From positions 4,182,501 through 4,246,500 of the forward strand of contig NZ_CP033204.1 in assembly GCF_022701295.1 (NCBI RefSeq): a DNA stretch of 64,000 nucleotides, read 5' to 3'. Positions 37,305-45,357 of this stretch are shown one piece after another (position 1 is the stretch's first letter; each line of letters opens with the position of its first letter). Made by a program: the position numbers and the translations under genes. Source of the DNA: Sphingopyxis sp. YF1 (GTDB lineage Bacteria > Pseudomonadota > Alphaproteobacteria > Sphingomonadales > Sphingomonadaceae). Under the pieces are notes generated by a model that saw only the letters and a list, made by a program, of their open reading frames with translations, ran no database searches and was not told the DNA's origin.

Positions 37305-40148
37305 CTAGATCCGCGCCCGGATGCCGATGAAATATTTAGCGCCGTAATAATGATACTGACGGCTGCTGCCATAGACCGGCATGTACGTCGCCTTGGGCTC
37401 GTTGAAGATGTTGAGCGCCTCGAAGCGGAGCGACACGCCCTTCATCAGGTTGAGCGAGGCGCGGAAGTCGACGGTTTCGCTCGGCCCGACATAGCGCAGC
37501 AGGCCCGAGCCGCCGACGAAGTCCTGGAAATATTTCGACCGGTAATTGTAGAAGGCCTGCAGCGACACCGGCCCGATGTCATAATAGGCCTGCGCCGACA
37601 GCACATGCTTCGAATAGCCCGAGATATTGGCGGGCGGGATGATGCCCTCCGAGAAGGTGTCGGTTTCGGGATAATATTGGTCGCCGAGGCGCGCGTCCTG
37701 CGTTTCGAAATTCGAATCGGCGTAATTGTAGCTGACCTTGGCGCCGAGCCCGTCGAGCGGCTTGGGCAGGAAGCTGAAGCGCGTCGCCGCGGTCAGCTCG
37801 AGGCCATAGATGCGCGACTTGTCGGCGCTGTTGCGCGTCTGCGTCACGGGGACGGTGATGTCCTCGCCGTTGATCGTGAAGGTCTCGTCATAGACGACCG
37901 GTTCGAAGCCGCCGGTGAACTGCTTGTAATAGACGGTCGCCGACAGCAGACTGTCCTTGTTCGGATACCATTCGATCGCGGCGTCGGCGTTCCACGACAT
38001 CAGCGGTTTCAGGCGCGGGCTGCCGTTGGACTGGATGTTGCGGATCGCGTCGGCGACCGAAGAGAAATTCTCCCCGTCGATCGTGATCGTGCGGCCGGCG
38101 CCGAGCGCGCTCGGGTTCGGACGCGACATCGCGCGATAGCCGGCGAGGCGCAGCTGGGTCTTCGGCGCGACTTCGAAGATCGCGTTGACGCTCGGCAGGA
38201 TGCGCGTGCTGCTGCTCTTGGTCGTGATCGTTTCGAAATCGCCGTTGGTCTTGATCTGGAAGGTGCCGTCGCCGCGGTCGACGATGCTCAGCCCGCTGCG
38301 CAGCCCGTCGGAGACGACGCGCGTGTTGACGATGCGGACGCCGAAATTGCCGCGCACCGGCATATTGCCCAGGTCGGCATCATAATCGGCCATCACATAG
38401 CCCGCGAGCGTGCGTTCGGTGACGTCGCGGTTGGCCGTCGCGCGCGTGTCGGCAAGGTTGCCGGGGTCTTCGGTGCCCATATATTCGCGGAACAGGCAGT
38501 CGACGTCGAAGGTCGCCCAGCTGTCGATCGCATTGCCCTTGGCCGCCGACAGGAAGCTGGTCTGCGGAAAGGCCTGGCGGCACAGATTGTTGATCCGCTT
38601 GTCCTCGGCCATCGCCGGGTTGAAGTTGAAATCGCCGTTGCGCAGGTCGTAGTCGCGGAAGGTCAGCTGCGACCAGCGTCCGCCGACCGAGATTGTCTTC
38701 AGGAAGCCGTCGAGCTCGTAGATCGCGTCGAGGCGTCCGGCGTAGATCTCGTTGTGGCGCTTGCTTTCGTCGCGGCGCAGGCGTGCATCGTCCCAGAACA
38801 GGTCGTGGTTGTTGAGGTCGAAGCGCGGATCGATCGTGATCGTCGGAACGAAGCTGCCCGGCGTGATCTCGTATTTGTACGGGATGCGCATGTTGTTGAA
38901 CGCGGTGCGCACGCCGTTGACGTCCATCGGGTCGGTGCGCAGGCGGACGTTGCGTTCGATTTCCTTGCGGATCGTGCGCGAATAGCTGCCGTCGAGCTTG
39001 ATCGTCAGCCGGTCGGTCGCCTGCCAGTCGACCGCGACGCCGCCGCCCAGATATTCCTCGGCGCGCGACAGTTCGGATCCGTTCGATTCGAGCGCCGACA
39101 GGCCGTTCAGGCTCTGGACGATGCCATTCTCGTCATAGACGACATTGGTCAGGCCATAGCGCGCCTCGGACAGGTTGAGGTCGCGGCGGCTCTCGACATA
39201 GGTGCGCTTCGAATATTGGACGTCGAAATTGATGTCGAGCGTGTCGGTCGGTCGGAACTGGATCGCGCCGAACACCGCGTCGCGTTTGTCGGTCTCGCTG
39301 ATCTGGCGGAAGGTGTAGGCGTTGGGGACGAGGAAAAACGGAACCTTGCCATAGTCCCCGTTTTTACGATTGAGTTCGGTGCAGTTGCCGGCGGCGCTGT
39401 TGTCGGCGCGGCACGGGGTCCAGGTCGACGACGCGGCGTAGGTTTCCTCGGGATTGTTGGTGTCGTTGCGCTGGACGCCGATCGCGATACCGATCGTGTC
39501 GTTCGCGAACTGGTCGACATAGCTCAGCGTGCCGCGCCAGCCGATGCCCCCGGTGCCGCCGGTGATGCGGTCGCCATAGGGGTTGTACTGCGCCTTGATC
39601 TCGCCCTGGATGCGCGTCTTGCCGAAATCGAGCGGACGCAGCGTGCCGATCTCGATCGTGCCCGCGACGCCGCCTTCGACGAGGCTCGCCTGCTGCGTCT
39701 TGTAGATCTTGATGGTGTTGACCAGCTCCGACGGGAACTGGTTGAAATTGACCGACCGGTCGCCGCTGCCGTTGGTCGCGTCGCGGCCGTTGAAGGTCGC
39801 GTTCGACAGGAAGGGGCCGAGCCCGCGCAGCGCGATTTCGGATGCGTCGCCCTTTTCGCGGTGGGTCGTCGCGCCGGTGATCGTCTGGATCGCTTGGCCG
39901 ACCGAGATCGCGGGAATGTCGCCGATGTCGTCCGACGACAGCGCGTCGACGATCGCGGTTTCCTCGCGCTTGGTGTTGATCGAATTCTGGATCGTCTCGC
40001 GGATGCCCGTGACGACGATCGCGTCCTCCTCATCCTGCGCTGCCGCGTCCTGCGCCGCCGCGGGCATGGCCAGCAGCAGCGCCGACCCCGCGCCGGCCAT
40101 GATGGCGGCGCGCGCCGCGCGCACGCGGGTGTTAGTGAAAGATGTCAC
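37305..40148 (-). CDS. TonB-dependent outer-membrane receptor, alginate locus
   Basis: This 947-residue receptor has a signal peptide (ending near residue 32, MPAAAQ), a TonB box EDAIVVTGIR at about 41-50, a plug domain (SVGQAIQTITGATTHREKGDASEIALRGLGP, FNGRDATNGSGDRS, VNTIKIYKTQQASLVEGGVAGTIEI) and a 22-strand-type barrel ending GAKYFIGIRARI. Sphingomonad proteins with this plug import oligosaccharides. In context the ligand is probably oligoalginate. Candidate operators lie in the 121-bp gap upstream. An esterase gene follows. Confidence 0.92.
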   Translation of the reverse strand: MTSFTNTRVRAARAAIMAGAGSALLLAMPAAAQDAAAQDEEDAIVVTGIRETIQNSINTKREETAIVDALSSDDIGDIPAISVGQAIQTITGATTHREKGDASEIALRGLGPFLSNATFNGRDATNGSGDRSVNFNQFPSELVNTIKIYKTQQASLVEGGVAGTIEIGTLRPLDFGKTRIQGEIKAQYNPYGDRITGGTGGIGWRGTLSYVDQFANDTIGIAIGVQRNDTNNPEETYAASSTWTPCRADNSAAGNCTELNRKNGDYGKVPFFLVPNAYTFRQISETDKRDAVFGAIQFRPTDTLDINFDVQYSKRTYVESRRDLNLSEARYGLTNVVYDENGIVQSLNGLSALESNGSELSRAEEYLGGGVAVDWQATDRLTIKLDGSYSRTIRKEIERNVRLRTDPMDVNGVRTAFNNMRIPYKYEITPGSFVPTITIDPRFDLNNHDLFWDDARLRRDESKRHNEIYAGRLDAIYELDGFLKTISVGGRWSQLTFRDYDLRNGDFNFNPAMAEDKRINNLCRQAFPQTSFLSAAKGNAIDSWATFDVDCLFREYMGTEDPGNLADTRATANRDVTERTLAGYVMADYDADLGNMPVRGNFGVRIVNTRVVSDGLRSGLSIVDRGDGTFQIKTNGDFETITTKSSSTRILPSVNAIFEVAPKTQLRLAGYRAMSRPNPSALGAGRTITIDGENFSSVADAIRNIQSNGSPRLKPLMSWNADAAIEWYPNKDSLLSATVYYKQFTGGFEPVVYDETFTINGEDITVPVTQTRNSADKSRIYGLELTAATRFSFLPKPLDGLGAKVSYNYADSNFETQDARLGDQYYPETDTFSEGIIPPANISGYSKHVLSAQAYYDIGPVSLQAFYNYRSKYFQDFVGGSGLLRYVGPSETVDFRASLNLMKGVSLRFEALNIFNEPKATYMPVYGSSRQYHYYGAKYFIGIRARI

Positions 40149-40182
40149 CTGTGTCTCTCCCTGGAATAGCCGAGTCTGTTCT

Positions 40183-40223
40183 GACCAATATGGTCGAACA
40201 TATGAGAATAATTGTCAACCATT
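40183..40223. promoter_or_regulatory. Candidate operators upstream of TonB receptor gene
   Basis: GACCA-ATA-TGGTC (40183-40195) is an inverted repeat of the type bound by uronate-responsive GntR regulators. On the minus strand AATGGTTGACAAT (40223 to 40211) resembles the TGGTATGACAA sequence found before gntR and the PL6 gene. Confidence 0.4.
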
Positions 40224-40237
40224 GTGTAAACCGAACT

Positions 40238-40259
40238 GGACTGACCAATGAGTCAGTCC
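40238..40259. terminator. Perfect 8-bp inverted repeat after the SGNH gene
   Basis: GGACTGAC and GTCAGTCC are separated by 6 bases, about 11 bp after the SGNH esterase stop. It may be a weak terminator of the upstream unit or a further operator for the TonB receptor gene; no T-run follows. Confidence 0.35.
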
Positions 40260-40269
40260 AGAATCGGGA

Positions 40270-41112
40270 TCAGCGCACGAGCTGGCTCCGCAGCCCCGGC
40301 ACCGCCTGCGCCAGCGCCTGCGTCACCAGCCGCGCGGTCACTTCGGCGCCGATGTCGCCGAGGTGGGTGTAGTCGAACTTGCGCGTCACCTGACCGCGCG
40401 CGCCATTGCCCTCGATCGGCGGGGGGGCGGGCGGTGCCGGGCGCGCCGGCAGCGTCGTTCCGGCTTTGGCCGCCGCGAGTTCCTCGGGTGTCGGCGCTTC
40501 CTGCGCGAGTTTGGTCGCCGTCTCGGCGCCCATCTCCTGCGCCTGCCGCGCGCTCAGCGCGTTGAGGTCGACCAGCGGCACGTCCATCGCCTTCGCGACG
40601 CCGCGCACCTGGTCGGACCAGCTGGCGAGCGTGTTCCTGAGCTTGCCGTCCCTGAACTCGCGCCGCGTCAGCGGGGTGACGAGCACGGGGGTCGCCCCTG
40701 CCGCCTTCACCTCGTCGACGAAGCGGCGGAGGTTCGCGGGGAATTCGGTCGTCTCGTCGGTCCAGCGCTCGGGGCGGCTCGACTGGTCGTTGTGCGCGAA
40801 CTGGATCAGCACCCAGGTCGCGCGATACCCCGGCACCTTCGCCTCGGCGAGCGCGATGTCCCAGCTGCCTTCCTGGCGATAGCTGCGCGTCGAGCGCCCG
40901 CCGCGCCCCGCGTTCACGCAGGCGACCGACGATTTCACATGTTTGGCGCAAAAGGCGCCACCCCAGCCGCTGTGCGGCGCCATCGTCGAATCGCCGACGA
41001 GGATGATCTTGTAGGGCGCGAGCGGCTCCGCATCGGTCCGCTCGCGCGCCTGCGCCTGAGCGCCGCCCGCGAGGGCGGCGGCCAGGGCAGGAGCGATCAG
41101 CCAGCGCATCAT
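40270..41112 (-). CDS. Secreted SGNH (rhamnogalacturonan acetylesterase-like) esterase
   Basis: This 280-residue protein has a signal peptide (1-21) and the four SGNH blocks: VGDSTMA (Ser nucleophile), NAGRGGRSTRS (Gly), FAHNDQSSRPE (Asn) and DYTHLGDIGA (Asp/His). This arrangement is that of CE12 rhamnogalacturonan acetylesterases. No pectinase is near; the neighbours are alginate genes, so it probably removes acetyl groups from alginate or its oligomers in the periplasm. An unusual Pro-rich insert (PARPAPPAPPPIEG) lies before the last block. Confidence 0.88.
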   Translation of the reverse strand: MMRWLIAPALAAALAGGAQAQARERTDAEPLAPYKIILVGDSTMAPHSGWGGAFCAKHVKSSVACVNAGRGGRSTRSYRQEGSWDIALAEAKVPGYRATWVLIQFAHNDQSSRPERWTDETTEFPANLRRFVDEVKAAGATPVLVTPLTRREFRDGKLRNTLASWSDQVRGVAKAMDVPLVDLNALSARQAQEMGAETATKLAQEAPTPEELAAAKAGTTLPARPAPPAPPPIEGNGARGQVTRKFDYTHLGDIGAEVTARLVTQALAQAVPGLRSQLVR

Positions 41113-41131
41113 CTTCTCCCTGTTCGTACGG

Positions 41132-41884
41132 TTACGAGAAAAACAGCCCGCCGTTGACGTCGAGGCAGACGCCGGCGACGAAGCTCGCCGCGGGCGAGGC
41201 GAGGTAGGCGATCGTGTCGGCGACCTCGTCGGGGTGGCCTTCGCGGCGCAGCGGGGTGTTGCCCGCGGTCGCGGCGCGCCCTTCGGGCTTCGAGAAGATG
41301 TCGTGGAAGCTGGTGCCGATCAGCCCCGGGCACACGGCGTTGACGCGGATGCCCTGCGGCCCCAGTTCCTTTGCCATCGACCGGGTGTAGGTCATCAGCG
41401 CGCCCTTTGCGGTCGCATAGACCGACGCGCCGGGGCCGCCGCCGTCGCGGCCGGCGAGGCTCGACACGTTCACCACCGACGATCCTTCGCCGAGGAAGGG
41501 CAGCGCCGACTGGAGCACGAGGAAGGCCGACTTCATGTTCAGCGCCATGACATGGTCGAAAAACGCCTCGTCCATCTCGCTCAGCGTCTTGCGCGCGACC
41601 ATGCCGCCCGCGAGGTTGACGAGGATGTCGAGCCGGCCGCTGAACGCGACCCCGACCTCTTCGAGCATCGCCTTGACCGCGCCGCTGTCGGTGACGTCGG
41701 CCTGGATCAGAAAGGCGTCGCCGCCCGCGTCCTTGACCAGCTTCAGCGTTTCCTCGGCGGCTTCGCGGCCGCTGTTGTAGTTGATCGCGACGCGCGCGCC
41801 GGCGCGCGCGAGGGCGATCGAGACCGAACGGCCGATGTCGCGGCCGCCGCCGGTGACGAGTGCGGTTTTACCCTGGAGAGTCAT
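41132..41884 (-). CDS. Short-chain dehydrogenase, DEH reductase candidate
   Basis: This 250-residue classical SDR has cofactor loop TGGGRDIG (residues 11-18), NLAGG, the catalytic Ser in VNVSSLAG and YATAK (YxxxK). In alginate degraders an SDR reduces 4-deoxy-L-erythro-5-hexoseulose uronate (DEH) to KDG with NAD(P)H. Its place between the transporter and the SGNH gene supports this. Cofactor choice is uncertain: NYNSGRE after beta-2 has an Arg that could favour NADPH. Confidence 0.88.
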   Translation of the reverse strand: MTLQGKTALVTGGGRDIGRSVSIALARAGARVAINYNSGREAAEETLKLVKDAGGDAFLIQADVTDSGAVKAMLEEVGVAFSGRLDILVNLAGGMVARKTLSEMDEAFFDHVMALNMKSAFLVLQSALPFLGEGSSVVNVSSLAGRDGGGPGASVYATAKGALMTYTRSMAKELGPQGIRVNAVCPGLIGTSFHDIFSKPEGRAATAGNTPLRREGHPDEVADTIAYLASPAASFVAGVCLDVNGGLFFS

Positions 41885-41896
41885 CGATGCTTGTCC

Positions 41897-43183
41897 TTAT
41901 TCTTTGATGGTGGAGGGTTGGGTGGCGACCGGGGCGACACGGCCGCCGATCAGCCAGAAGGCGAGGAAGGAGAGCGGCACGATCGCCGCGGAAAGCGCAA
42001 AGATCGGCGCGTAGCTCGTCTTGGTGAGCACGGGGACGAGCCAGGTGGTGATCAGCGTGCCCGCGACCGCGGCGGTGCCGCTGATCCCCGCGAGGCTGCC
42101 GACCGCGCCGCCGCCGAAATAGTCGCTCGGCAGCGTCTGGATGTTGCCGATCGCCATCTGGAAGCCGAACAGGATGCACGCGATCAGCAGCACCGCGCTG
42201 AGCGGATCGCTTGCCTGGATCGTGAACAGCAGCGCCGGCAGCATGATCGCGCAGCCGATGCCGATCGTCGTCAGCCGCGCCTTGTGGACGCCGCCGCCGC
42301 TGCCGATGATCCGCCCCGCGAACCAGCCGCCGAACAGGCTGCCCAGCATCGCGCCGACGAAGGGCACCCACGCGAACAGGCCGATCTGCTTGACGTCGAA
42401 GCCGAAGGTTTCGGCGAGGTAGATCGGCAGCCACGACACGAACAGCCACCAGACGGGGTCGAGGAAGAAGCGCGACAGGATCACGCCCCAGCTCTGGCGA
42501 TAGCGCAGCAGCTCGCCGAGCGGGATGCGGCGGCCGTCGTCCTGCCCCGCCTCGGTGCGGCCGGTCAGGATATAGTGGCGTTCCTCGTCGCTGATCCCGG
42601 GGTGCGTCTCGGGGTCGGCCTTGTAGAACCACAGCCAGGGCACGAGCCAGACGAAGCCGAGCACGCCGATGAGCAGGAAGGTGCCGTGCCAGCCGAACTG
42701 CACGAACAGCAGCGCAATCAGCGGCGCCGAGATGATGCCGCCCAGCGATGCGCCGGCGTTGAAGACGCCCTGCGCCAGCGCGCGCTCGCGCGACGGGAAC
42801 CACAGTGCGTTCGCCTTGGCGGCGCCGGGCCAGTTGCCCGCCTCGCTGATCCCCAGCGTCGCGCGCAGGAAAACGAGCAGCGGCATCGTGCGGACCAGCG
42901 CGTGCGCCGCGATCGACAGCGACCAGAAGACGATCGACAGGGTGAACCCCATCCGCGTGCCGATCGCGTCGAAGATGCGCCCGAACAGCGACTGGCCGAA
43001 GGCGTAGAAGATCATGAACACCGTGACGAGCAGCGCATAGTCTTCCTTGCTCGCGCCGATCTCCTTCGACACCTCGGGCCACATCACCGCGAGCGCGTTG
43101 CGGTCGATATAGTTGATGACTGTGGCGAGCGCGATCAGCGTGATCACGCACCAGCGAAAGCGGCCCTGCGGCTTGGCGGTCAT
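41897..43183 (-). CDS. MFS hexuronate (DEH) transporter
   Basis: This is a 428-residue, 12-helix transporter of the anion:cation symporter branch (ExuT-like): INYIDRNALAVMWPEVSKEIG, FGRIFDAIGTRMG and RATLGISEAGNWPGAAKANALWFPSRERALAQG. The last is the ACS signature with an Arg/Glu pair for acidic sugars. It likely imports DEH or unsaturated uronates released by the lyases. Its start overlaps the PL17 gene stop by 4 bp, so translation is coupled. Confidence 0.9.
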   Translation of the reverse strand: MTAKPQGRFRWCVITLIALATVINYIDRNALAVMWPEVSKEIGASKEDYALLVTVFMIFYAFGQSLFGRIFDAIGTRMGFTLSIVFWSLSIAAHALVRTMPLLVFLRATLGISEAGNWPGAAKANALWFPSRERALAQGVFNAGASLGGIISAPLIALLFVQFGWHGTFLLIGVLGFVWLVPWLWFYKADPETHPGISDEERHYILTGRTEAGQDDGRRIPLGELLRYRQSWGVILSRFFLDPVWWLFVSWLPIYLAETFGFDVKQIGLFAWVPFVGAMLGSLFGGWFAGRIIGSGGGVHKARLTTIGIGCAIMLPALLFTIQASDPLSAVLLIACILFGFQMAIGNIQTLPSDYFGGGAVGSLAGISGTAAVAGTLITTWLVPVLTKTSYAPIFALSAAIVPLSFLAFWLIGGRVAPVATQPSTIKE

Positions 43184-45357
43184 TTCTTCGCTCCTGTCTT
43201 GGCGAGGTCGAAGCGGCCGACGGGGCCGGTCCAGCGCATCGCGCGGCCGTCGATGGTGATGCTGTGCGCGGCGCCCGCGGCGACGTCGGTGGCGACCGCG
43301 ACCGCGATGCGGCGCCCGTCGACCAGCGTCACGACGATCAGGTCGATCGGCCCGTCGCGGCGATGATCGAGCGTGGCGACGCGCGAACTGCTCGCGACGA
43401 CGGTCTCGGCCGATGCGTCATACTGGCCGTGCGGTTCGAGCAGCGACACGAAGGCCGCGTCCGCCGCGCCGTCGACGCGCTGGATCAGCGCGGGTTCGCG
43501 GCGCAGGTTGAATTCGGGATCGTTCGCGCCGCTTTCGGTCAGGATGAAGCGCGCGCCCGCGGGGGGCGCCATATGATAGCTGTAGAAACGGCTGCCCTGC
43601 ATCCACGTCAGCCGTGCCTTGCCGGCCTTGGTGCCTTCGCCGTCGACCCACAGATGCTGGTAGCCGTTCGCCTTGCCCAGCACCGGCCGTTCGGCGAGGT
43701 TGCGTGCAAAGGCGATGTCGCTGTCGATCACCTGTCCCGAAAAATGCAGCGGCAGGTCGTAGCGGTGGCGGCCGCCGCTCGAGGCCTGCAGCAGGTCGAG
43801 CGTCAGCGGGTTCGACAGGCCCTCGACCTCGACCATCACCAGCGCGCGGCGCAGGGCGACGCCCTTGTACGCGGTCGCGATCGCGCCGATCGACCAGCGC
43901 GTCGGTCCGTCGAGCGATGTCGACAGCTGCTGCGTCGGCTGCTCCTCGCCGACCTTCCACTTGCCGCCGAACTGCTGCTGCTCGTCGACGACCAGCGTGT
44001 TGTGCGCGACCGTGGTCGCCGCCCAGCTGTCGTTCTCGGGCAGGTAGCGTCCGCCGTGCTTCGCCTCGACATTCAGGAAGCGCGCGGCGCCATAATCGGT
44101 AACGACCGGGCCGGTCTCGTCATAATAGAGCCAGGTCAGGCGGTCGAAATGCCCGTGCCCCATGCCCTGTACGCTGTTCTTGGCAACGAGCAACGGGCCG
44201 GTCGCGGTCGGCTTGCTGCGCAGCAGCACCAGCGCGCCGCCCTTGCCGTCGGGGCCGTCCGACAGCAGGCGCGAGGCAAAGCGCCAGGGTTTTGCCTTGC
44301 CCGCCGCGAGGTCCGCCGCGACCGCTTCGCCCGCGGGGGTCAGCACGGTGCGCCCCTGTCCCTCGGCGATGCCGAGGAAGGCGGGATCCTTTGTCGCGCC
44401 ATAGGCGATCGCGACGGCGTGATAGAGTTCCTCGGTACGCAGGCTCTTGTCGCGCATCGCGTCGTTGATCGGCAGGAAATAGCCGTCGTGGGTGACGTCG
44501 ATCGCGGTGCGCACCGCCTTCAGCACGATGCCGTCGCGATAGCCGAAGATGTCGCGGCTCGGATCGTTCGCGGCGATCGCCGCGGCGAAGACGACGAAGG
44601 GCTGGAGCGCATAGCGCTGGTAATAGGGGCCCTCGGCATAATAGCCGTCGGGCGAAAAGAGCAGGTCGAGCTGGCGCAGGAACCCGGTCTTGCCGCTCTT
44701 GTCGAGCCCGAGCAGCGCCTTGTCGACAAGGTCGCGGTCGCCGAGCAGATAGCCGGCGAGGCCGACGCCCGCGCAGGCCCACGTCGCGTGGTTGTGGATC
44801 CGGCCGATGACCTCCGGCGAACCGTCGGAGAGGAACACAGCCATCGGCCGGATCGCGCCGTCGTCGATGCGCTGCCGCTCCTGCGGCGTCAGTGCGTCGC
44901 GGATCTGGGCATAGCCCTGCACCGCGTTGACGAGGAACACGCTGTCGTTGAGGCTCTGCCAGAACAGCCGCCCCGCGGTCTGGTTCGCCGCGGCGGGGTG
45001 GGGCCCGAGCTTCGGGTAGAGCGCGGCATAAGCGAGCAGCAGGTCGCGGACATGGTCGCGATAGCGCGTGTCGCCGGTCAGCCGGTAGAGCTGGCCGCCC
45101 TCGAAGATGATACGGTAATTGCGCTTGTGCTGCTCATGGGTGAAGCCGCCGCCCGGATCCTTGGGCACCGGCACGTTGACCCCGGCGCGGATCGACGCCT
45201 CGACGTCGGCGCGCGCGCGCGCAATCTCGGCGGCGAACAGTGGCGCGTGCGCGGTGGCCGCGATCGCGGACTGCGCCGCGGCGGGGACGGCGGGCGCGGC
45301 GAGCGTGGCGCCGGCGAGCAGCAGGGCAAGCGTGCGGGTCATGCGGGGACGGGTCAC
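43180..45357 (-). CDS. PL17 oligoalginate lyase
   Basis: This lyase of about 725 residues is exported (signal peptide TLALLLAGATLAAPAVPAAAQ). The N-terminal alpha/alpha-toroid (alginate lyase domain) has IHNHATWACAGVGLAGYLLGD with the Asn/His catalytic site and SPDGYYAEGPYYQRYAL with the Tyr acid/base. The C-terminal heparinase II/III-like beta-sandwich has GHGHFDRLTWLYYD and AHNTLVVDEQQQ. PL17 enzymes release DEH monomers exolytically from oligoalginate. GTG 45357 overlaps the PL6 stop (GTGA); ATG 45342 is equally possible. Confidence 0.92.
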   Translation of the reverse strand: MTRPRMTRTLALLLAGATLAAPAVPAAAQSAIAATAHAPLFAAEIARARADVEASIRAGVNVPVPKDPGGGFTHEQHKRNYRIIFEGGQLYRLTGDTRYRDHVRDLLLAYAALYPKLGPHPAAANQTAGRLFWQSLNDSVFLVNAVQGYAQIRDALTPQERQRIDDGAIRPMAVFLSDGSPEVIGRIHNHATWACAGVGLAGYLLGDRDLVDKALLGLDKSGKTGFLRQLDLLFSPDGYYAEGPYYQRYALQPFVVFAAAIAANDPSRDIFGYRDGIVLKAVRTAIDVTHDGYFLPINDAMRDKSLRTEELYHAVAIAYGATKDPAFLGIAEGQGRTVLTPAGEAVAADLAAGKAKPWRFASRLLSDGPDGKGGALVLLRSKPTATGPLLVAKNSVQGMGHGHFDRLTWLYYDETGPVVTDYGAARFLNVEAKHGGRYLPENDSWAATTVAHNTLVVDEQQQFGGKWKVGEEQPTQQLSTSLDGPTRWSIGAIATAYKGVALRRALVMVEVEGLSNPLTLDLLQASSGGRHRYDLPLHFSGQVIDSDIAFARNLAERPVLGKANGYQHLWVDGEGTKAGKARLTWMQGSRFYSYHMAPPAGARFILTESGANDPEFNLRREPALIQRVDGAADAAFVSLLEPHGQYDASAETVVASSSRVATLDHRRDGPIDLIVVTLVDGRRIAVAVATDVAAGAAHSITIDGRAMRWTGPVGRFDLAKTGAKK

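Noticed and set aside
37119..40169. 1016-codon plus-strand frame
   Set aside because: Antisense of the TonB receptor; a typical GC-rich shadow without recognisable motifs.
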